From Hydrogenophilales bacterium 12-61-10 (GTDB lineage Bacteria > Pseudomonadota > Gammaproteobacteria > Burkholderiales > Thiobacillaceae), in the NCBI GenBank assembly GCA_002279795.1, contig NCCT01000002.1:30344-94343 (forward strand): DNA of 64,000 nucleotides, given 5' to 3'. The number at the start of each line of letters is the position of its first letter. The first letter of the stretch is position 1. The notes under the pieces were generated by a model that was not told the DNA's origin, made no database searches, and saw only the letters and a program-made list of their open reading frames with translations. The position numbers and the translations under genes are program-made. This document shows positions 9,589 to 18,618 of the stretch, piece after piece.

Positions 9589-10352
9589 AAGCCGGAAACT
9601 TCGACCTGCCCCGCTACCTCGAACGCATCGCCTACCAGGGCGACGCGCGGGCCGACCTTGCCAGCGTGCGCGGGATCATGCGCCAGCACCTGCGCACCGT
9701 GCCATTCGAGAATCTCGACGTGCAGGCCGGCAAGGTCATCTCGCTGGTGCCCGAGGACATCGTGGAGAAGATCGTCCAGCGCCGGCGCGGCGGCTACTGC
9801 TACGAGGTCAACGGCCTGTTCGCGATGGCGCTGGCCGCGCTCGGTGTCGACTACCGCTTCGTCGGCTGCCGGCCGATGATCTATCACGCGCGCCGGCCGC
9901 GCACTCACATGGCGATACTGGCCCGGCTCGACGGCGAGGAGTGGTTGTGCGATGTGGGCTTCGGCAGTTACGGCCCGCGTGCGCCGATCCGCTTGGCGGG
10001 ACGCGGTGAAGTCGTGCAGGACGACGACGTATTCGAACTGCTGCCGCTTGGGAAAGACGAGTATGTATTGCGCGCCCGGGTCGAAGACGAATGGGCCAAC
10101 CAGTATTGTTTCGATCTGGCGCACCACGAGTGGGTGGATTTCATGCCGGCCAACTGGCTCAACTCGACCCATCCGGAAACCGTATTCTCCCAACACCGCA
10201 TCGTCATGCGGCAAACGCCGGAAGGGCGCGTGATCCTGTTCGACAACCGCCTGAAGACGATTGCGCACGGCACGACCACGACACGCCAGGTGGCGGATGA
10301 AGAACTGCCGGCCCTGCTGGCGGAAACCTTCGGACTGGAGCCGGCTGCCTGA
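9585..10352 (+). CDS. nat: Arylamine N-acetyltransferase
   Basis: NAT transfers acetyl from acetyl-CoA to arylamines or hydrazines. The 255-residue protein shows the cysteine-protease-like triad: Cys72 in RRGGYCYEVNGLF, His108 in RTHMAIL and Asp123 in LCDVGFGSYGP. VPFENLDV near residue 40 is another family signature. The start codon overlaps the end of tag by 4 bases. The physiological substrate in this bacterium is unknown. It converges with the DUF1697 gene. Confidence 0.95.
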   Translation: MKAGNFDLPRYLERIAYQGDARADLASVRGIMRQHLRTVPFENLDVQAGKVISLVPEDIVEKIVQRRRGGYCYEVNGLFAMALAALGVDYRFVGCRPMIYHARRPRTHMAILARLDGEEWLCDVGFGSYGPRAPIRLAGRGEVVQDDDVFELLPLGKDEYVLRARVEDEWANQYCFDLAHHEWVDFMPANWLNSTHPETVFSQHRIVMRQTPEGRVILFDNRLKTIAHGTTTTRQVADEELPALLAETFGLEPAA

Positions 10353-10387
10353 GGTGGACGCTGTTCGCAGCACCTGTCTGCAAACCG

Positions 10388-10927
10388 CTAGTCGCCCGAG
10401 GCCAATTCGCCGAGTTTTACCACGGTGTTCCAGTTACGGCTGGTCATCGGCACGCCAAGCAGCCGTTCCATGCCGGCAGCCAGTTTCGATCTGCCGATGC
10501 CATCCGGCACGTGCAGGTAGCACAGATCGCGAATCAGCTCGAAGCGTTCACCGGGGCCACGAAGTTTTTCCAGGGCATCGAGATTGGGACAGGGCGGAAC
10601 GTCCGCAAGAAAATTCACATACAGGGTGTTCGGTGCAATCTGCGCCTCGGGATAGGGATTGTCGCGGATTGCCTGGTCTAGCGTCGGCGTGTCGAGCAGT
10701 CTCACCCAGGGCGCAAAGCCGTGGCTTGCTTCGATGGCAGCGCTGATCCGTTTGGACAACTGTTCAGTATCGGCAGGTTGGCCCTGGAACACGACGTTAC
10801 CGCTCTGGATGTAGGTCTTCACGTTCTGCAGGCCGATCCCGTCCAGCAGCGCCGCCAGGTCTTTCATCGGAAGCCTGTTCTTCCCGCCAACGTTGATGCC
10901 GCGAAAGAGCGCGATATAGGTCTTCAT
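10388..10927 (-). CDS. DUF1697 family protein
   Basis: The 179-residue protein begins MKTYIALFRGINVGGKNRLPM, the hallmark of DUF1697, followed by LQNVKTYIQSGNVVFQ and the C-terminal TSRNWNTVVKL. The fold is a duplicated ferredoxin-like domain with no known reaction. A longer open frame upstream overlaps trpE and has an Arg-rich shadow translation, so the start at 10927 is used. It follows trpE on the same strand after 41 bases and may be read from the rpe-gph-trpE transcript. Confidence 0.88.
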   Translation of the reverse strand: MKTYIALFRGINVGGKNRLPMKDLAALLDGIGLQNVKTYIQSGNVVFQGQPADTEQLSKRISAAIEASHGFAPWVRLLDTPTLDQAIRDNPYPEAQIAPNTLYVNFLADVPPCPNLDALEKLRGPGERFELIRDLCYLHVPDGIGRSKLAAGMERLLGVPMTSRNWNTVVKLGELASGD

Positions 10928-10968
10928 CGCAATAAGCTTGGCGGGCCGGACATCACGAAAATACGGCG

Positions 10969-12447
10969 CTACTCGACCGCTTCGCCGCCAAAGCGCGCCG
11001 TTGCGAGCTCGGCAGCGCGGACCACGGCACGCGCCTTGTTGAGCGTTTCCATCCATTCGTTTGCCGGCACGGAATCGGCGACGATGCCGGCGCCGGCCTG
11101 GGCGTAGAGCATGCCGTCTTTGATCACGGCGGTGCGGATGGCGATCGCCAGGTCCATGTCGCCATTGAAGCCCAGATAACCGACCGCGCCTGCGTAGATG
11201 CCGCGCTTGGTCGGTTCGAGTTCGTCGATGATTTCCATCGCCCGTACCTTGGGCGCGCCGGAGACGGTACCCGCGGGGAAGCTGGCGCGCAGCACATCGA
11301 GTGCGGACAGCCCGGGTTTCAGTTTGCCTTCGACGTTGGAGACGATGTGCATGACATGCGAATAGCGCTCGATCTGCATGTGCTCGGTGACCTTGACGCT
11401 GCCAGTGACGGCTACGCGACCGGTGTCGTTGCGCCCGAGATCGAGCAGTTGCAGATGCTCGGCACACTCTTTCGGGTCGGCGAGCAATTCGTCGGCCAGG
11501 CGCTGGTCGTCTTCGCGCGTCAGCCCGCGCGGCCGGGTGCCTGCAATCGGCCGCAGGGTGACGTTGTCGCCTTCCAGCCGCACCAGAATTTCGGGCGACG
11601 AGCCGACGACATGAAAGCCGCCAAAGTCGTAGAAGAACAGATAAGGCGACGGATTGAGGCTGCGCAGTGCGCGGTACAGCGACAGCGGCGAGGCCGCAAA
11701 CGGCCGCGCCATGCGCTGCGACAGCACGACCTGCATGATGTCGCCCGCCGCAATGTAATCCTTGGCTTTTTGCACCGCATGCTTGAATTCAGCCTCGCCA
11801 AACTCGGACGCCGGCTCGGCGACCGCCGTGGACGGCTCGACGGGCAATGCAACCGGCACGAGCAATTGCTCGGTAAGCGCCTGCAAGCGCAAGTGTCCCT
11901 GGGCATACGCATCCAGTTCGAGCGGATCGGCATGGGTGATGAGATAAAGCTTGCCGGCCAGGTTGTCGAACACGGCCAGCTCTTCGGTCAGCATCAGCAG
12001 AATGTCCGGCGTATGGATCACGTCGTCCTTGCGGGTGTCCGCCAGGCGTTTTTCGATATAACGGATCGTTTCATAGCCGAAGTAGCCCGCCAGCCCGCCG
12101 GTGAAGCGCGGCAGCCCGGCCACCGGCGCGGCCTTGAAGCGCGCCTGGAACTCGGCGATGAAAGCCAGCGGATCGGGCAGGCTGTGCTCTTCCACCACCT
12201 GGCCGTCGGTTTCTACCGTGAGCAGATGCGCGCGCACGCGGATCACCGTGCGCGCCGGCAGGCCGATGAACGAATAGCGGCCGAAGCGCTCGCCGCCCAC
12301 CACCGATTCCAGCAGGTAGGTATAGGGCGCGTTGGCCAGCTTGAGATAGACCGACAGCGGGGTTTCCAGATCGCCGGGCAGTTCACGCACCAGCGGGATG
12401 CGGTTATAGCCCTGGCGGGCGAGGTCGAAGAAGTCTTGTTCAATCAT
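10969..12447 (-). CDS. trpE: Anthranilate synthase component I
   Basis: TrpE makes anthranilate from chorismate with ammonia from TrpG. The 492-residue protein has the N-terminal regulatory [18 protein letters not shown], which contains the LLES tryptophan-feedback element. The chorismate-binding core includes [29 protein letters not shown]-like [36 protein letters not shown] and [15 protein letters not shown]. It follows gph and rpe on the same strand, as in many betaproteobacteria, but its usual partner trpG is 6.8 kb downstream. Confidence 0.97.
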   Translation of the reverse strand: MIEQDFFDLARQGYNRIPLVRELPGDLETPLSVYLKLANAPYTYLLESVVGGERFGRYSFIGLPARTVIRVRAHLLTVETDGQVVEEHSLPDPLAFIAEFQARFKAAPVAGLPRFTGGLAGYFGYETIRYIEKRLADTRKDDVIHTPDILLMLTEELAVFDNLAGKLYLITHADPLELDAYAQGHLRLQALTEQLLVPVALPVEPSTAVAEPASEFGEAEFKHAVQKAKDYIAAGDIMQVVLSQRMARPFAASPLSLYRALRSLNPSPYLFFYDFGGFHVVGSSPEILVRLEGDNVTLRPIAGTRPRGLTREDDQRLADELLADPKECAEHLQLLDLGRNDTGRVAVTGSVKVTEHMQIERYSHVMHIVSNVEGKLKPGLSALDVLRASFPAGTVSGAPKVRAMEIIDELEPTKRGIYAGAVGYLGFNGDMDLAIAIRTAVIKDGMLYAQAGAGIVADSVPANEWMETLNKARAVVRAAELATARFGGEAVE

Positions 12448-12460
12448 TTTTTTCGATCAG

Positions 12461-12558
12461 GGGTAAAGGGTAAGAGGTAAGGTACGGAGGCAAGATGGCT
12501 TGCCATCGCTCACCTGCGCCAGCGTCACGCCTTACCCCTGCCCCCTCACGCCTCACCG
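12461..12558. repeat. Degenerate copy of the GGTAAG/CTCACC palindromic repeat (trpE-gph gap)
   Basis: GGGTAAAGGGTAAGAGGTAA begins at 12461. It is mirrored by TCACGCCTTACCCCTG and CCTCACGCCTCACCG at 12525-12558. It fills most of the gap between gph and trpE and could fold as one long imperfect hairpin. It is more diverged than the copies at 13253, 14504 and 26814. Confidence 0.45.
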
Positions 12559-12560
12559 TA

Positions 12561-13241
12561 TTACGCCTTCACCACCATTTTCGCCGCCTCGATCAGGCTC
12601 GGCACCACCGCGTCCAGATCGAGTTCGGCGACCGGACGGCCACGGTTGTAGCCATAGGGCACGCAGAACACCGGGCAGCCCGCCGCACGCGCGGCCTGGG
12701 TGTCGTTGAGCGAATCGCCGATCAGCAGCAGCTCGGCCGGCTTGACCTTGAAGACTTCGCAGGCATGCAGCAGCGGCAGGGGATCGGGCTTGCGCTTGGG
12801 CAGCGAATCGCCTGACAGGATCAGCTCGAAATAATCAAACAGGCCGGTGTCTTTCAATAGCGGAACGGTGAACATTTCAGCCTTGTTGGTGATGCACGCA
12901 ACATGCACACCCATCGCCTTGAAGGCATCGAGCCCGGCCACAACGCCATCGAACGGACGCGAATGCAGCGAAACGTGCTCGCCGTAATGCTTCTGATAAG
13001 CCGCGATCGCGCGGGCGAACAGCTCGGCATCCGGCTCGGCATCCATTTCGCCGGTAAGCACGCGCTTGACCAGCCGCGAGACGCCGTTGCCGATGTAGGT
13101 GGAAATCGTTTCCAGCGACGGACAAGAACGACCGAGATCGGCCATCATCAATTCGGCCGCGTGCGCCAGGTCCGGTGCAGTGTTGAGGAGGGTACCGTCG
13201 AGATCGATGACGACGGCTTTGATCGGAAGAGGAAAGTTCAT
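12561..13241 (-). CDS. gph: Phosphoglycolate phosphatase (HAD family)
   Basis: Gph dephosphorylates 2-phosphoglycolate. In an autotroph it would also serve the oxygenase side reaction of RuBisCO (inference). The 226-residue HAD protein has motif I VVIDLDGTLLNTAPD with the nucleophile Asp, a helical cap, motif II ITNKAEMF, and motif III/IV KRKPDP with LLIGDSLNDTQAARAAGC. It lies between rpe and trpE on the same strand, a conserved betaproteobacterial order. Confidence 0.94.
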   Translation of the reverse strand: MNFPLPIKAVVIDLDGTLLNTAPDLAHAAELMMADLGRSCPSLETISTYIGNGVSRLVKRVLTGEMDAEPDAELFARAIAAYQKHYGEHVSLHSRPFDGVVAGLDAFKAMGVHVACITNKAEMFTVPLLKDTGLFDYFELILSGDSLPKRKPDPLPLLHACEVFKVKPAELLLIGDSLNDTQAARAAGCPVFCVPYGYNRGRPVAELDLDAVVPSLIEAAKMVVKA

Positions 13242-13252
13242 TTTGTGGAAGC

Positions 13253-13330
13253 AGTAAACAGTGAGCGGGAAACGGTGAACGGTACGTGCGCGGGTTTTCC
13301 GCTTACGGCTTACCGCTCACCGCTCACCAT
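13253..13330. repeat. Palindromic GTGAGCGG/CCGCTCAC repeat (gph-rpe gap)
   Basis: The left arm has AGTGAGCGGGAAACGGTGAA (from 13259), and the right arm CCGCTTACGG and CTTACCGCTCACCGCTCACC (to 13330). The arms pair imperfectly around GTGCGCGG. It occupies almost the whole gph-rpe gap on a presumed operon transcript, so it would fold in the mRNA. Confidence 0.65.
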
Positions 13331-13333
13331 TTT

Positions 13334-14017
13334 TCAGACCTTGGCCAGTTCGGCGCGCATCGCGGCAATGATGCTGTTGTAGCGCTGCGGGTCGGTGTCC
13401 TTGGCGGCGCCGAACACGGCGGAACCGGCGACGAAGGTGTCGACGCCGGCACGGGCCACTTCCAGGATGTTGGCGGGGCCGACGCCGCCGTCGATTTCGA
13501 TGTTCACCTTGAGGCCGCGGTCATCGATCATCTTGCGCACGGCGCGCGCCTTGTCCAGCACGTAGGGGATGAACTTCTGGCCGCCGAAGCCGGGGTTGAC
13601 CGACATCAGCAACACCATGTCGATCTTGTCCAGCGTGTATTCCAGCACGTCGAGCGGGGTGGCGGGGTTGAACACCAGGCCGGCCTTGCAGCCGTTTTCC
13701 TTGATCAGGCCGATGGTGCGGTCGATATGCTCGGAGGCTTCGGGGTGGAAGGTGATGTAGGTCGCGCCCGCCTTGGCAAAGTCGGGAATGATGCGGTCGA
13801 CCGGCTTGACCATCAGGTGCACGTCGATCGGCGCGGTGACGCCATGCTTGCGCAGGGCCTCGCAAACCAGCGGGCCGATGGTGAGGTTGGGCACATAGTG
13901 GTTGTCCATCACGTCGAAATGGACGATGTCGGCACCGGAGGCCAGCACGTTATCGACTTCTTCGCCCAGTCGGGCAAAGTTGGCTGACAGGATGGAAGGG
14001 GCGATGCGAAAAGTCAT
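13334..14017 (-). CDS. rpe: Ribulose-phosphate 3-epimerase
   Basis: Rpe interconverts ribulose 5-phosphate and xylulose 5-phosphate in the pentose phosphate pathway and Calvin cycle. The 227-residue TIM barrel begins [20 protein letters not shown] and shows [50 protein letters not shown] and IEIDGGVG, with the metal-binding His and Asp residues in place. The ATG at 14017 has GGAGCCTTCC upstream; longer frames lack this. It heads the rpe-gph-trpE cluster and is divergent from apaG. Confidence 0.97.
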   Translation of the reverse strand: MTFRIAPSILSANFARLGEEVDNVLASGADIVHFDVMDNHYVPNLTIGPLVCEALRKHGVTAPIDVHLMVKPVDRIIPDFAKAGATYITFHPEASEHIDRTIGLIKENGCKAGLVFNPATPLDVLEYTLDKIDMVLLMSVNPGFGGQKFIPYVLDKARAVRKMIDDRGLKVNIEIDGGVGPANILEVARAGVDTFVAGSAVFGAAKDTDPQRYNSIIAAMRAELAKV

Positions 14018-14115
14018 GGAAGGCTCCGGGGTTATTGGGTTTGACTGGGGCATTTTAGCAGCCCGCCACGTCATTGCGTTACACTGCGGGCATTCCATAC
14101 CCGTCGAGCAAAACC

Positions 14116-14499
14116 GTGGCCGAAGGCAAGAAATATCACATCAGCGTCAATGTAAACACGGCCTATCTGGCCGACCAGAGCGATCCGGCATCCGACCGCT
14201 ACGTGTTCGCTTACACCATTTCCATCTCAAACACCGGCACGGTTTCGGCCCAGTTGATCTCGCGTCACTGGATCATCACCGACGCGGAAAACGTCACGCA
14301 GGAAGTGAAGGGTTTGGGTGTGGTCGGCGAACAGCCGTTGCTGCGGCCAGGTGAAAGCTTCGAGTACACCAGCGGCACCGCGATGGCGACCCCGGTCGGC
14401 ACCATGCGCGGCAGCTATCAAATGGTGGCGGAAGACGGCAACAAATTCGATGCAGAGATTCCGTCGTTCACGCTGTCGATGCCACGCGTTCTGCATTGA
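14116..14499 (+). CDS. apaG: ApaG domain protein
   Basis: ApaG is a small fibronectin-III-like protein of unclear function, often linked to Co2+/Mg2+ phenotypes. The 127-residue product carries [50 protein letters not shown] and [14 protein letters not shown], matching E. coli ApaG along its length. The GTG at 14116 gives the usual family length; a TTG at 14074 would add 14 residues. Ribosome sites are weak for both. It is divergent from rpe. Confidence 0.93.
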   Translation: MAEGKKYHISVNVNTAYLADQSDPASDRYVFAYTISISNTGTVSAQLISRHWIITDAENVTQEVKGLGVVGEQPLLRPGESFEYTSGTAMATPVGTMRGSYQMVAEDGNKFDAEIPSFTLSMPRVLH

Positions 14500-14503
14500 T
14501 GCA

Positions 14504-14569
14504 GGGTGAGCGGTAAGCGGTGCGCGGAAACGCGCGCACGCACCTCAACCCCGCTCACCATTCACTCAC
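14504..14569. repeat. Palindromic GTGAGCGG/CCGCTCAC repeat (after apaG)
   Basis: GGTGAGCGGTAAGCGGTGCG starts at 14505, and CCCCGCTCACCATTCACTCA ends at about 14568. The centre contains GTGCGCGG, as in the copy at 13253. It lies between the converging apaG and the 30-residue membrane protein gene and overlaps that gene's stop codon. Confidence 0.6.
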
Positions 14570-14658
14570 TTCCGCATCGTCCACCATACGATGAACACGA
14601 ACAGGCTCAAGGCAATTCCAGCCTCGAGTACCAACCAGCCCAGTCCTTGGCTCCCCAT
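14566..14658 (-). CDS. Small single-pass membrane protein (30 residues)
   Basis: The frame encodes MGSQGLGWLVLEAGIALSLF followed by VFIVWWTMRK. One hydrophobic helix (about 7-26) ends in a Trp-Trp and a positively charged tail, the pattern of a genuine small inner-membrane protein rather than a shadow. No strong ribosome site is visible. Similar short proteins ending in VWWTxRK are, as far as I recall, common in betaproteobacteria. Function unknown. Confidence 0.55.
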   Translation of the reverse strand: MGSQGLGWLVLEAGIALSLFVFIVWWTMRK

Positions 14659-14721
14659 CAAACCCGTCTACCCATGGTTATACTCGACGCGTGTTTTCGA
14701 CCCGAGCCATCTTCACCCGTG

Positions 14722-15930
14722 ATGCTGTTACGCGCAAGTCCATGGCTGTTTGCCCTGTTGTTGTCTGCCTGTGCAGTGCAGCCAGAAGCCCCTGTTCCTA
14801 CTCCGAAACCTGCCCCGCCAGTGACGCGACCGCCGGTGCTGATTACGACCCCGGCGACCGCCTATCCCACGCTCAAGCCGGTTGAGTGGAGCATGCTCGC
14901 CGCGTGGCAGAGCGACACGACTAGCGAAGCCTGGGGCGCCTTTTTGCTGGGCTGCAGCACGCTCAAGAAGCAAAGCGCCTGGCAATCCGCCTGCAACGAT
15001 GCCGCCGCCCTGCCGCCGCCCGATGACGCCGCAGCGCGCGCATTTTTCGAGCAACGATTCCAGCTGTATCAAGCCACGCAGGAAGACGGCAGCGCCGAAG
15101 GCCTGGTCACGGGCTATTACGAGCCGCTGCTGAAAGGCAACCGCGTGCGAACCGAGCGGGCGCGCTATCCGCTGTACGCGGTGCCAGACGATCTCGTCAC
15201 GGTCGACCTCGCCAGCGTGTATCCCGAGCTGAAGAATCTGCGCCTGCGTGGACGGCTGGTGGGCAACAAGCTGGTGCCCTACCCCGCGCGCAAGGACATC
15301 GAGGCCGCTGCCCATGGCAACGGCTTCAAGGGCAAACCCATCGCCTGGGCAGAAGACCCGGTCGACCTGTTCTTCCTGCAGATCCAGGGCTCCGGCCGCA
15401 TCGAACTGCCGGACGGCTCGCACATGCGCGTCGGTTACGCGGACCAGAACGGCCACCCCTACAAGTCCATCGGCAAGCTGCTGGTCGAGCGCGGCGAGCT
15501 CAAGCTCGAACAGGCCTCGATGCAGGGCATCAAGAACTGGGGCTTGCAAAACCCGGACAAGCTGCCGGAACTGCTCGCCAGCAACCCCAGTTTCGTGTTT
15601 TTCCGCGAATTGCCCAACGGCCTGGCAGGCCCCTTGGGCGCGCTCGGCATTCCGCTCACCGGCGGCCGTTCGATCGCCGTCGACCCGCGCTTCATTCCAT
15701 TGGGCGCGCCGGTTTTTCTTGCCACCACCCAGCCCAATTCAACGCTGCCGTTGAACAAGCTGGTGATGGCGCAGGACACCGGCGGTGCCATTCGAGGCGG
15801 CGTGCGGGCGGATGTGTTCTGGGGATTTGGCGATGCCGCCGGCGAGCTTGCCGGGCGGATGAAACAGCGGGGGATGATGTGGGTGCTGTTGCCGAAGGCT
15901 TACCCTTTAAAAGACGTCCGTCGCGACTGA
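14722..15930 (+). CDS. mltA: Membrane-bound lytic murein transglycosylase A
   Basis: MltA cleaves peptidoglycan glycan strands to 1,6-anhydro products, anchored to the outer membrane. The 402-residue product starts MLLRASPWLFALLLSACAVQ, with lipobox LSAC. The MltA domain includes GLVTGYYEPLLKG and DLFFLQIQGSGRI, and the C-terminal 3D barrel has KLVMAQDTGGAIRGGVRADVFWG with the catalytic Asp. The ATG at 14722 gives the proper lipoprotein signal; a longer upstream frame would place a disordered stretch before it. Confidence 0.94.
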   Translation: MLLRASPWLFALLLSACAVQPEAPVPTPKPAPPVTRPPVLITTPATAYPTLKPVEWSMLAAWQSDTTSEAWGAFLLGCSTLKKQSAWQSACNDAAALPPPDDAAARAFFEQRFQLYQATQEDGSAEGLVTGYYEPLLKGNRVRTERARYPLYAVPDDLVTVDLASVYPELKNLRLRGRLVGNKLVPYPARKDIEAAAHGNGFKGKPIAWAEDPVDLFFLQIQGSGRIELPDGSHMRVGYADQNGHPYKSIGKLLVERGELKLEQASMQGIKNWGLQNPDKLPELLASNPSFVFFRELPNGLAGPLGALGIPLTGGRSIAVDPRFIPLGAPVFLATTQPNSTLPLNKLVMAQDTGGAIRGGVRADVFWGFGDAAGELAGRMKQRGMMWVLLPKAYPLKDVRRD

Positions 15931-16680
15931 CGTCTGCCCGGATGAGCCGGGCGAACCATCCAGCCAGACCAGAAAATCCTCCCGGGTCATCGGTTTCCCG
16001 AACAAAAATCCTTGCAGGGAATCGACGCCGAGCGTGCGCAGCGTATCTGCCGTTTCCTGGTCTTCCACGCCTTCCGCCACGGTTTTCAGGCCAAACAGTT
16101 TGGCCAGGTTGACGATGGCCTGCACCAGACTCAGGCCCGACGGCTCATTCAGGCGGCGTACAAACGAAATATCGATTTTGAGCTCGTCGGCATGCATTTC
16201 ATGCAACTGCGAAAGCGACAAGTAGCCGGTTCCGAAGTCATCAATGGCGATGCCAAATCCTGCCCGCCGGAGTTCGGACACCCGCTCTGCGCCATTCTGC
16301 ACATCGCTCAGCGCGACGCTCTCGGTCACTTCCAGCACCAGCATCGAGTGATCGAGACCGCGCCCGGCAAACTCCTTGATCACGGTCTGCATGAATGACG
16401 GCGTGAACAGCTGGCGCTTGGAAATATTGACCGCGAGTGTCACCTGTTTGCCTTCTGCCTGCCAGGCTTGGGCGGCGTCCAGGCTGGACCGCATGATCTG
16501 CAAGCCGAGTTCGCCGATCAGGCCGAGACTCTCCGCCATGGGGATGAAGGTCACCGGGCTGATCCAGCCATATTCGGCGTCGTGCCACCGCGCCAGCACT
16601 TCCACGGCATGGCAGCGGCCGCTCCGGGCATCCACGATGGGCTGGAACCAGGTTTCAATCCGGCCCTGATTGATGGCCTG
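15907..16680 (-). pseudogene. EAL domain cut off from its GGDEF partner
   Basis: The frame encodes a nearly complete EAL domain: AINQGRIETWFQPIVDARSG, AVEVLARW (EVL in place of EAL), SLGLIGELGLQIM, DDFGTGYLSLSQLHEMHADELKIDISF and the late TVAEGVEDQETADTLRTLGVDSLQGFLFGKP. It would hydrolyse c-di-GMP if made. There is no proper start; the only initiator in frame (GTG at 16635) falls inside the domain. The frame lies +1 to the upstream GGDEF gene, and the region joining the two domains (AMYxAKxxGRN helix and linker) is missing. It looks like a deletion with frameshift, or a slippage-joined protein. Confidence 0.7.
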
Positions 16681-16682
16681 GG

Positions 16683-18524
16683 TCAGGTGACTTCCGCCTG
16701 CGAAAAAAGCAGCTCGATTTCCATTCCGTCGTGCGGATACACCGCAGCGCCCATGCTGAAGGTGACCCGGGTTTCATTGCCGTCCAGCATCAGGGGCGAT
16801 TGCAGCGACTCGATGATTTTGTCTGTCACGCTGCGAATCGCCCGCATCGACTGCATGTCCGGCAGCAGCAGCACGAATTCGTCGCCCCCCCAGCGGGCCA
16901 GCGTGTCGCCCCCCCGCAGGCCCGCGCGCAAGCGTTCGGCAAAGGCCACGAGCAAACGGTCGCCCGCTTTGTGACCCAGGGTGTCGTTGATGACTTTGAA
17001 ATTGTCGAGGTCGATAAAGCAGACGCCCACCAGATGCTGGTTGCGCTCGGCAATGCTCAGTGCATTCCTGATACGGTCTTCCAGCAGGATGCGGTTGGGC
17101 AGCTCGGTGAGCGCGTCATGCAGCGCCATGTGAGTGATCTGCCGCTCGTTCAGATAGGTCTGGGTAATGTCGCGCAAAACGCCGCGTATGCCGGTCACCC
17201 GCCCATTCCTGGACGCGTTCGGCAGTAGCTGGCACTCCACCCAGATTTCGTGCGTGGCCACCCCCCGAGGACGCAAACGAAAGCGCAGGGTCACCTGCTG
17301 TTTCTCGCCCGAGAACAAGGCCATCAGCTGGGCTTTCACCAGCTCGACGTCTTCGCTGTGGATCTCGCTGAAAATCGACTGGCCCACGCCCTCCTCGCGA
17401 TGAACGATCTTGTTCCACCCCGGGCTTGCGCGCAGGATGACGCCCTCCACGCTCAGTTCGATGACGGCTTCTTCCAGCAGCGCCAGGGTTTCCAGGTAGT
17501 ACTGCTGCTCCCGGGCCCGGTTCTGGATCGCCTCCATCATCCGCTCGAAGGCGACGGCCGTTGCGCCAATTTCGTCGGCGCGGTGGTGCGCCGGTTTCAA
17601 TTCAGCGACCAGGGTCTCGAGATCCTTGCCCGCGGCATACAGATGCGCACCCTTGCCCAGGGTTTCGATACGCCTCGCCGTGCGCGCCAGCCAGCGCCCG
17701 ACCGTCAGCCAGATCAGCGCGGCGAGCAGCGCGATGGCGCCCATGGTCTGCGGAATGAAATTCGCGTAAGACAACTGCTCGCCCATTCCGCGGTAGATCT
17801 CCAGCACCGTGCCCTTGCCCTCCGCCCTCCCGGCCTGCAGCGAAGGCCACGGCAATTCGATATGCAGCGTGTTTGCATCGGCGGGTGGCGGCATCGCGTC
17901 CGAACGCGCGACGAGCTGGCCGTGATAACTGAGCTGCAGGAAAGCGTCCGGGACCAGCATTTCGCGCAAGGTCGAATTGGACAGCGACTTGAACAACACC
18001 AGCCGGCCTGCGCCCCGCTCGCCGAGCCAGACCGGCAGCTGAAACACCCGGTAGAGCTGGCGAAACTGCGGCACATAGATCCACTCGGACTGTTCGCCAA
18101 ACAAGTCCTTCAACGAAACCGACTCCGACCCGTGATGAAAAATGACCTGGTTGTGCGCATCCAGAACCAGCAGGTTCGAAAACTCGCTCAACGCCCATTG
18201 CGCATTCAGATAAGCCGTCAGCCTGGAAAACGCCAGCGTGTCCGGCTGTTCGAGAATGCGCAGATACTCGATGCGGGATTGCGCCTGCATGGCCGCCGTC
18301 GACCACGCGGATTCGAGCCGGGGCAGCACGGTGTTGTAGTGTTCCCGTAGCTGGTTTTGCTGCAACTGGCGATCGCGCTCACGGATATTGGACAGCGTCG
18401 CGCTCGCGCCCAGCAAGATGATCGCTGACGCGATCAGGATGGTCAGCGCCAAGTGGAAAAACGCTTGCCGCCGCAGGCCACCCGAAAAAAGTGACGCAAT
18501 CCAGCGACGCGAGCGGTTCAGCAT
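16683..18524 (-). CDS. Membrane sensor with HAMP, PAS and truncated GGDEF domain
   Basis: The 613-residue protein starts MLNRSRRWIASLFSGGLRRQ. One membrane helix (about 20-42) and a second near 245-265 bracket a periplasmic sensor region. A HAMP-like linker (RRIETLGKGAHLYAAG), a PAS domain (about 345-460) and a GGDEF domain follow, with ARWGGDEFVLLLPD intact. The protein ends right after IELLFSQAEVT, where diguanylate cyclases normally continue ADxAMYxAKxxGRN, so the last helix is missing and activity is doubtful. The upstream substrate-binding protein gene on the same strand may supply its ligand signal. Confidence 0.85.
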   Translation of the reverse strand: MLNRSRRWIASLFSGGLRRQAFFHLALTILIASAIILLGASATLSNIRERDRQLQQNQLREHYNTVLPRLESAWSTAAMQAQSRIEYLRILEQPDTLAFSRLTAYLNAQWALSEFSNLLVLDAHNQVIFHHGSESVSLKDLFGEQSEWIYVPQFRQLYRVFQLPVWLGERGAGRLVLFKSLSNSTLREMLVPDAFLQLSYHGQLVARSDAMPPPADANTLHIELPWPSLQAGRAEGKGTVLEIYRGMGEQLSYANFIPQTMGAIALLAALIWLTVGRWLARTARRIETLGKGAHLYAAGKDLETLVAELKPAHHRADEIGATAVAFERMMEAIQNRAREQQYYLETLALLEEAVIELSVEGVILRASPGWNKIVHREEGVGQSIFSEIHSEDVELVKAQLMALFSGEKQQVTLRFRLRPRGVATHEIWVECQLLPNASRNGRVTGIRGVLRDITQTYLNERQITHMALHDALTELPNRILLEDRIRNALSIAERNQHLVGVCFIDLDNFKVINDTLGHKAGDRLLVAFAERLRAGLRGGDTLARWGGDEFVLLLPDMQSMRAIRSVTDKIIESLQSPLMLDGNETRVTFSMGAAVYPHDGMEIELLFSQAEVT

Positions 18525-18618
18525 GATGACGCGCGCACTATCTGCTTGGCTCCATCGAGGATCCGTAGACCGCGTTCCGACCGTCCCCGACGCCGCCATG
18601 CCGGCGAAGCATCCGGCG

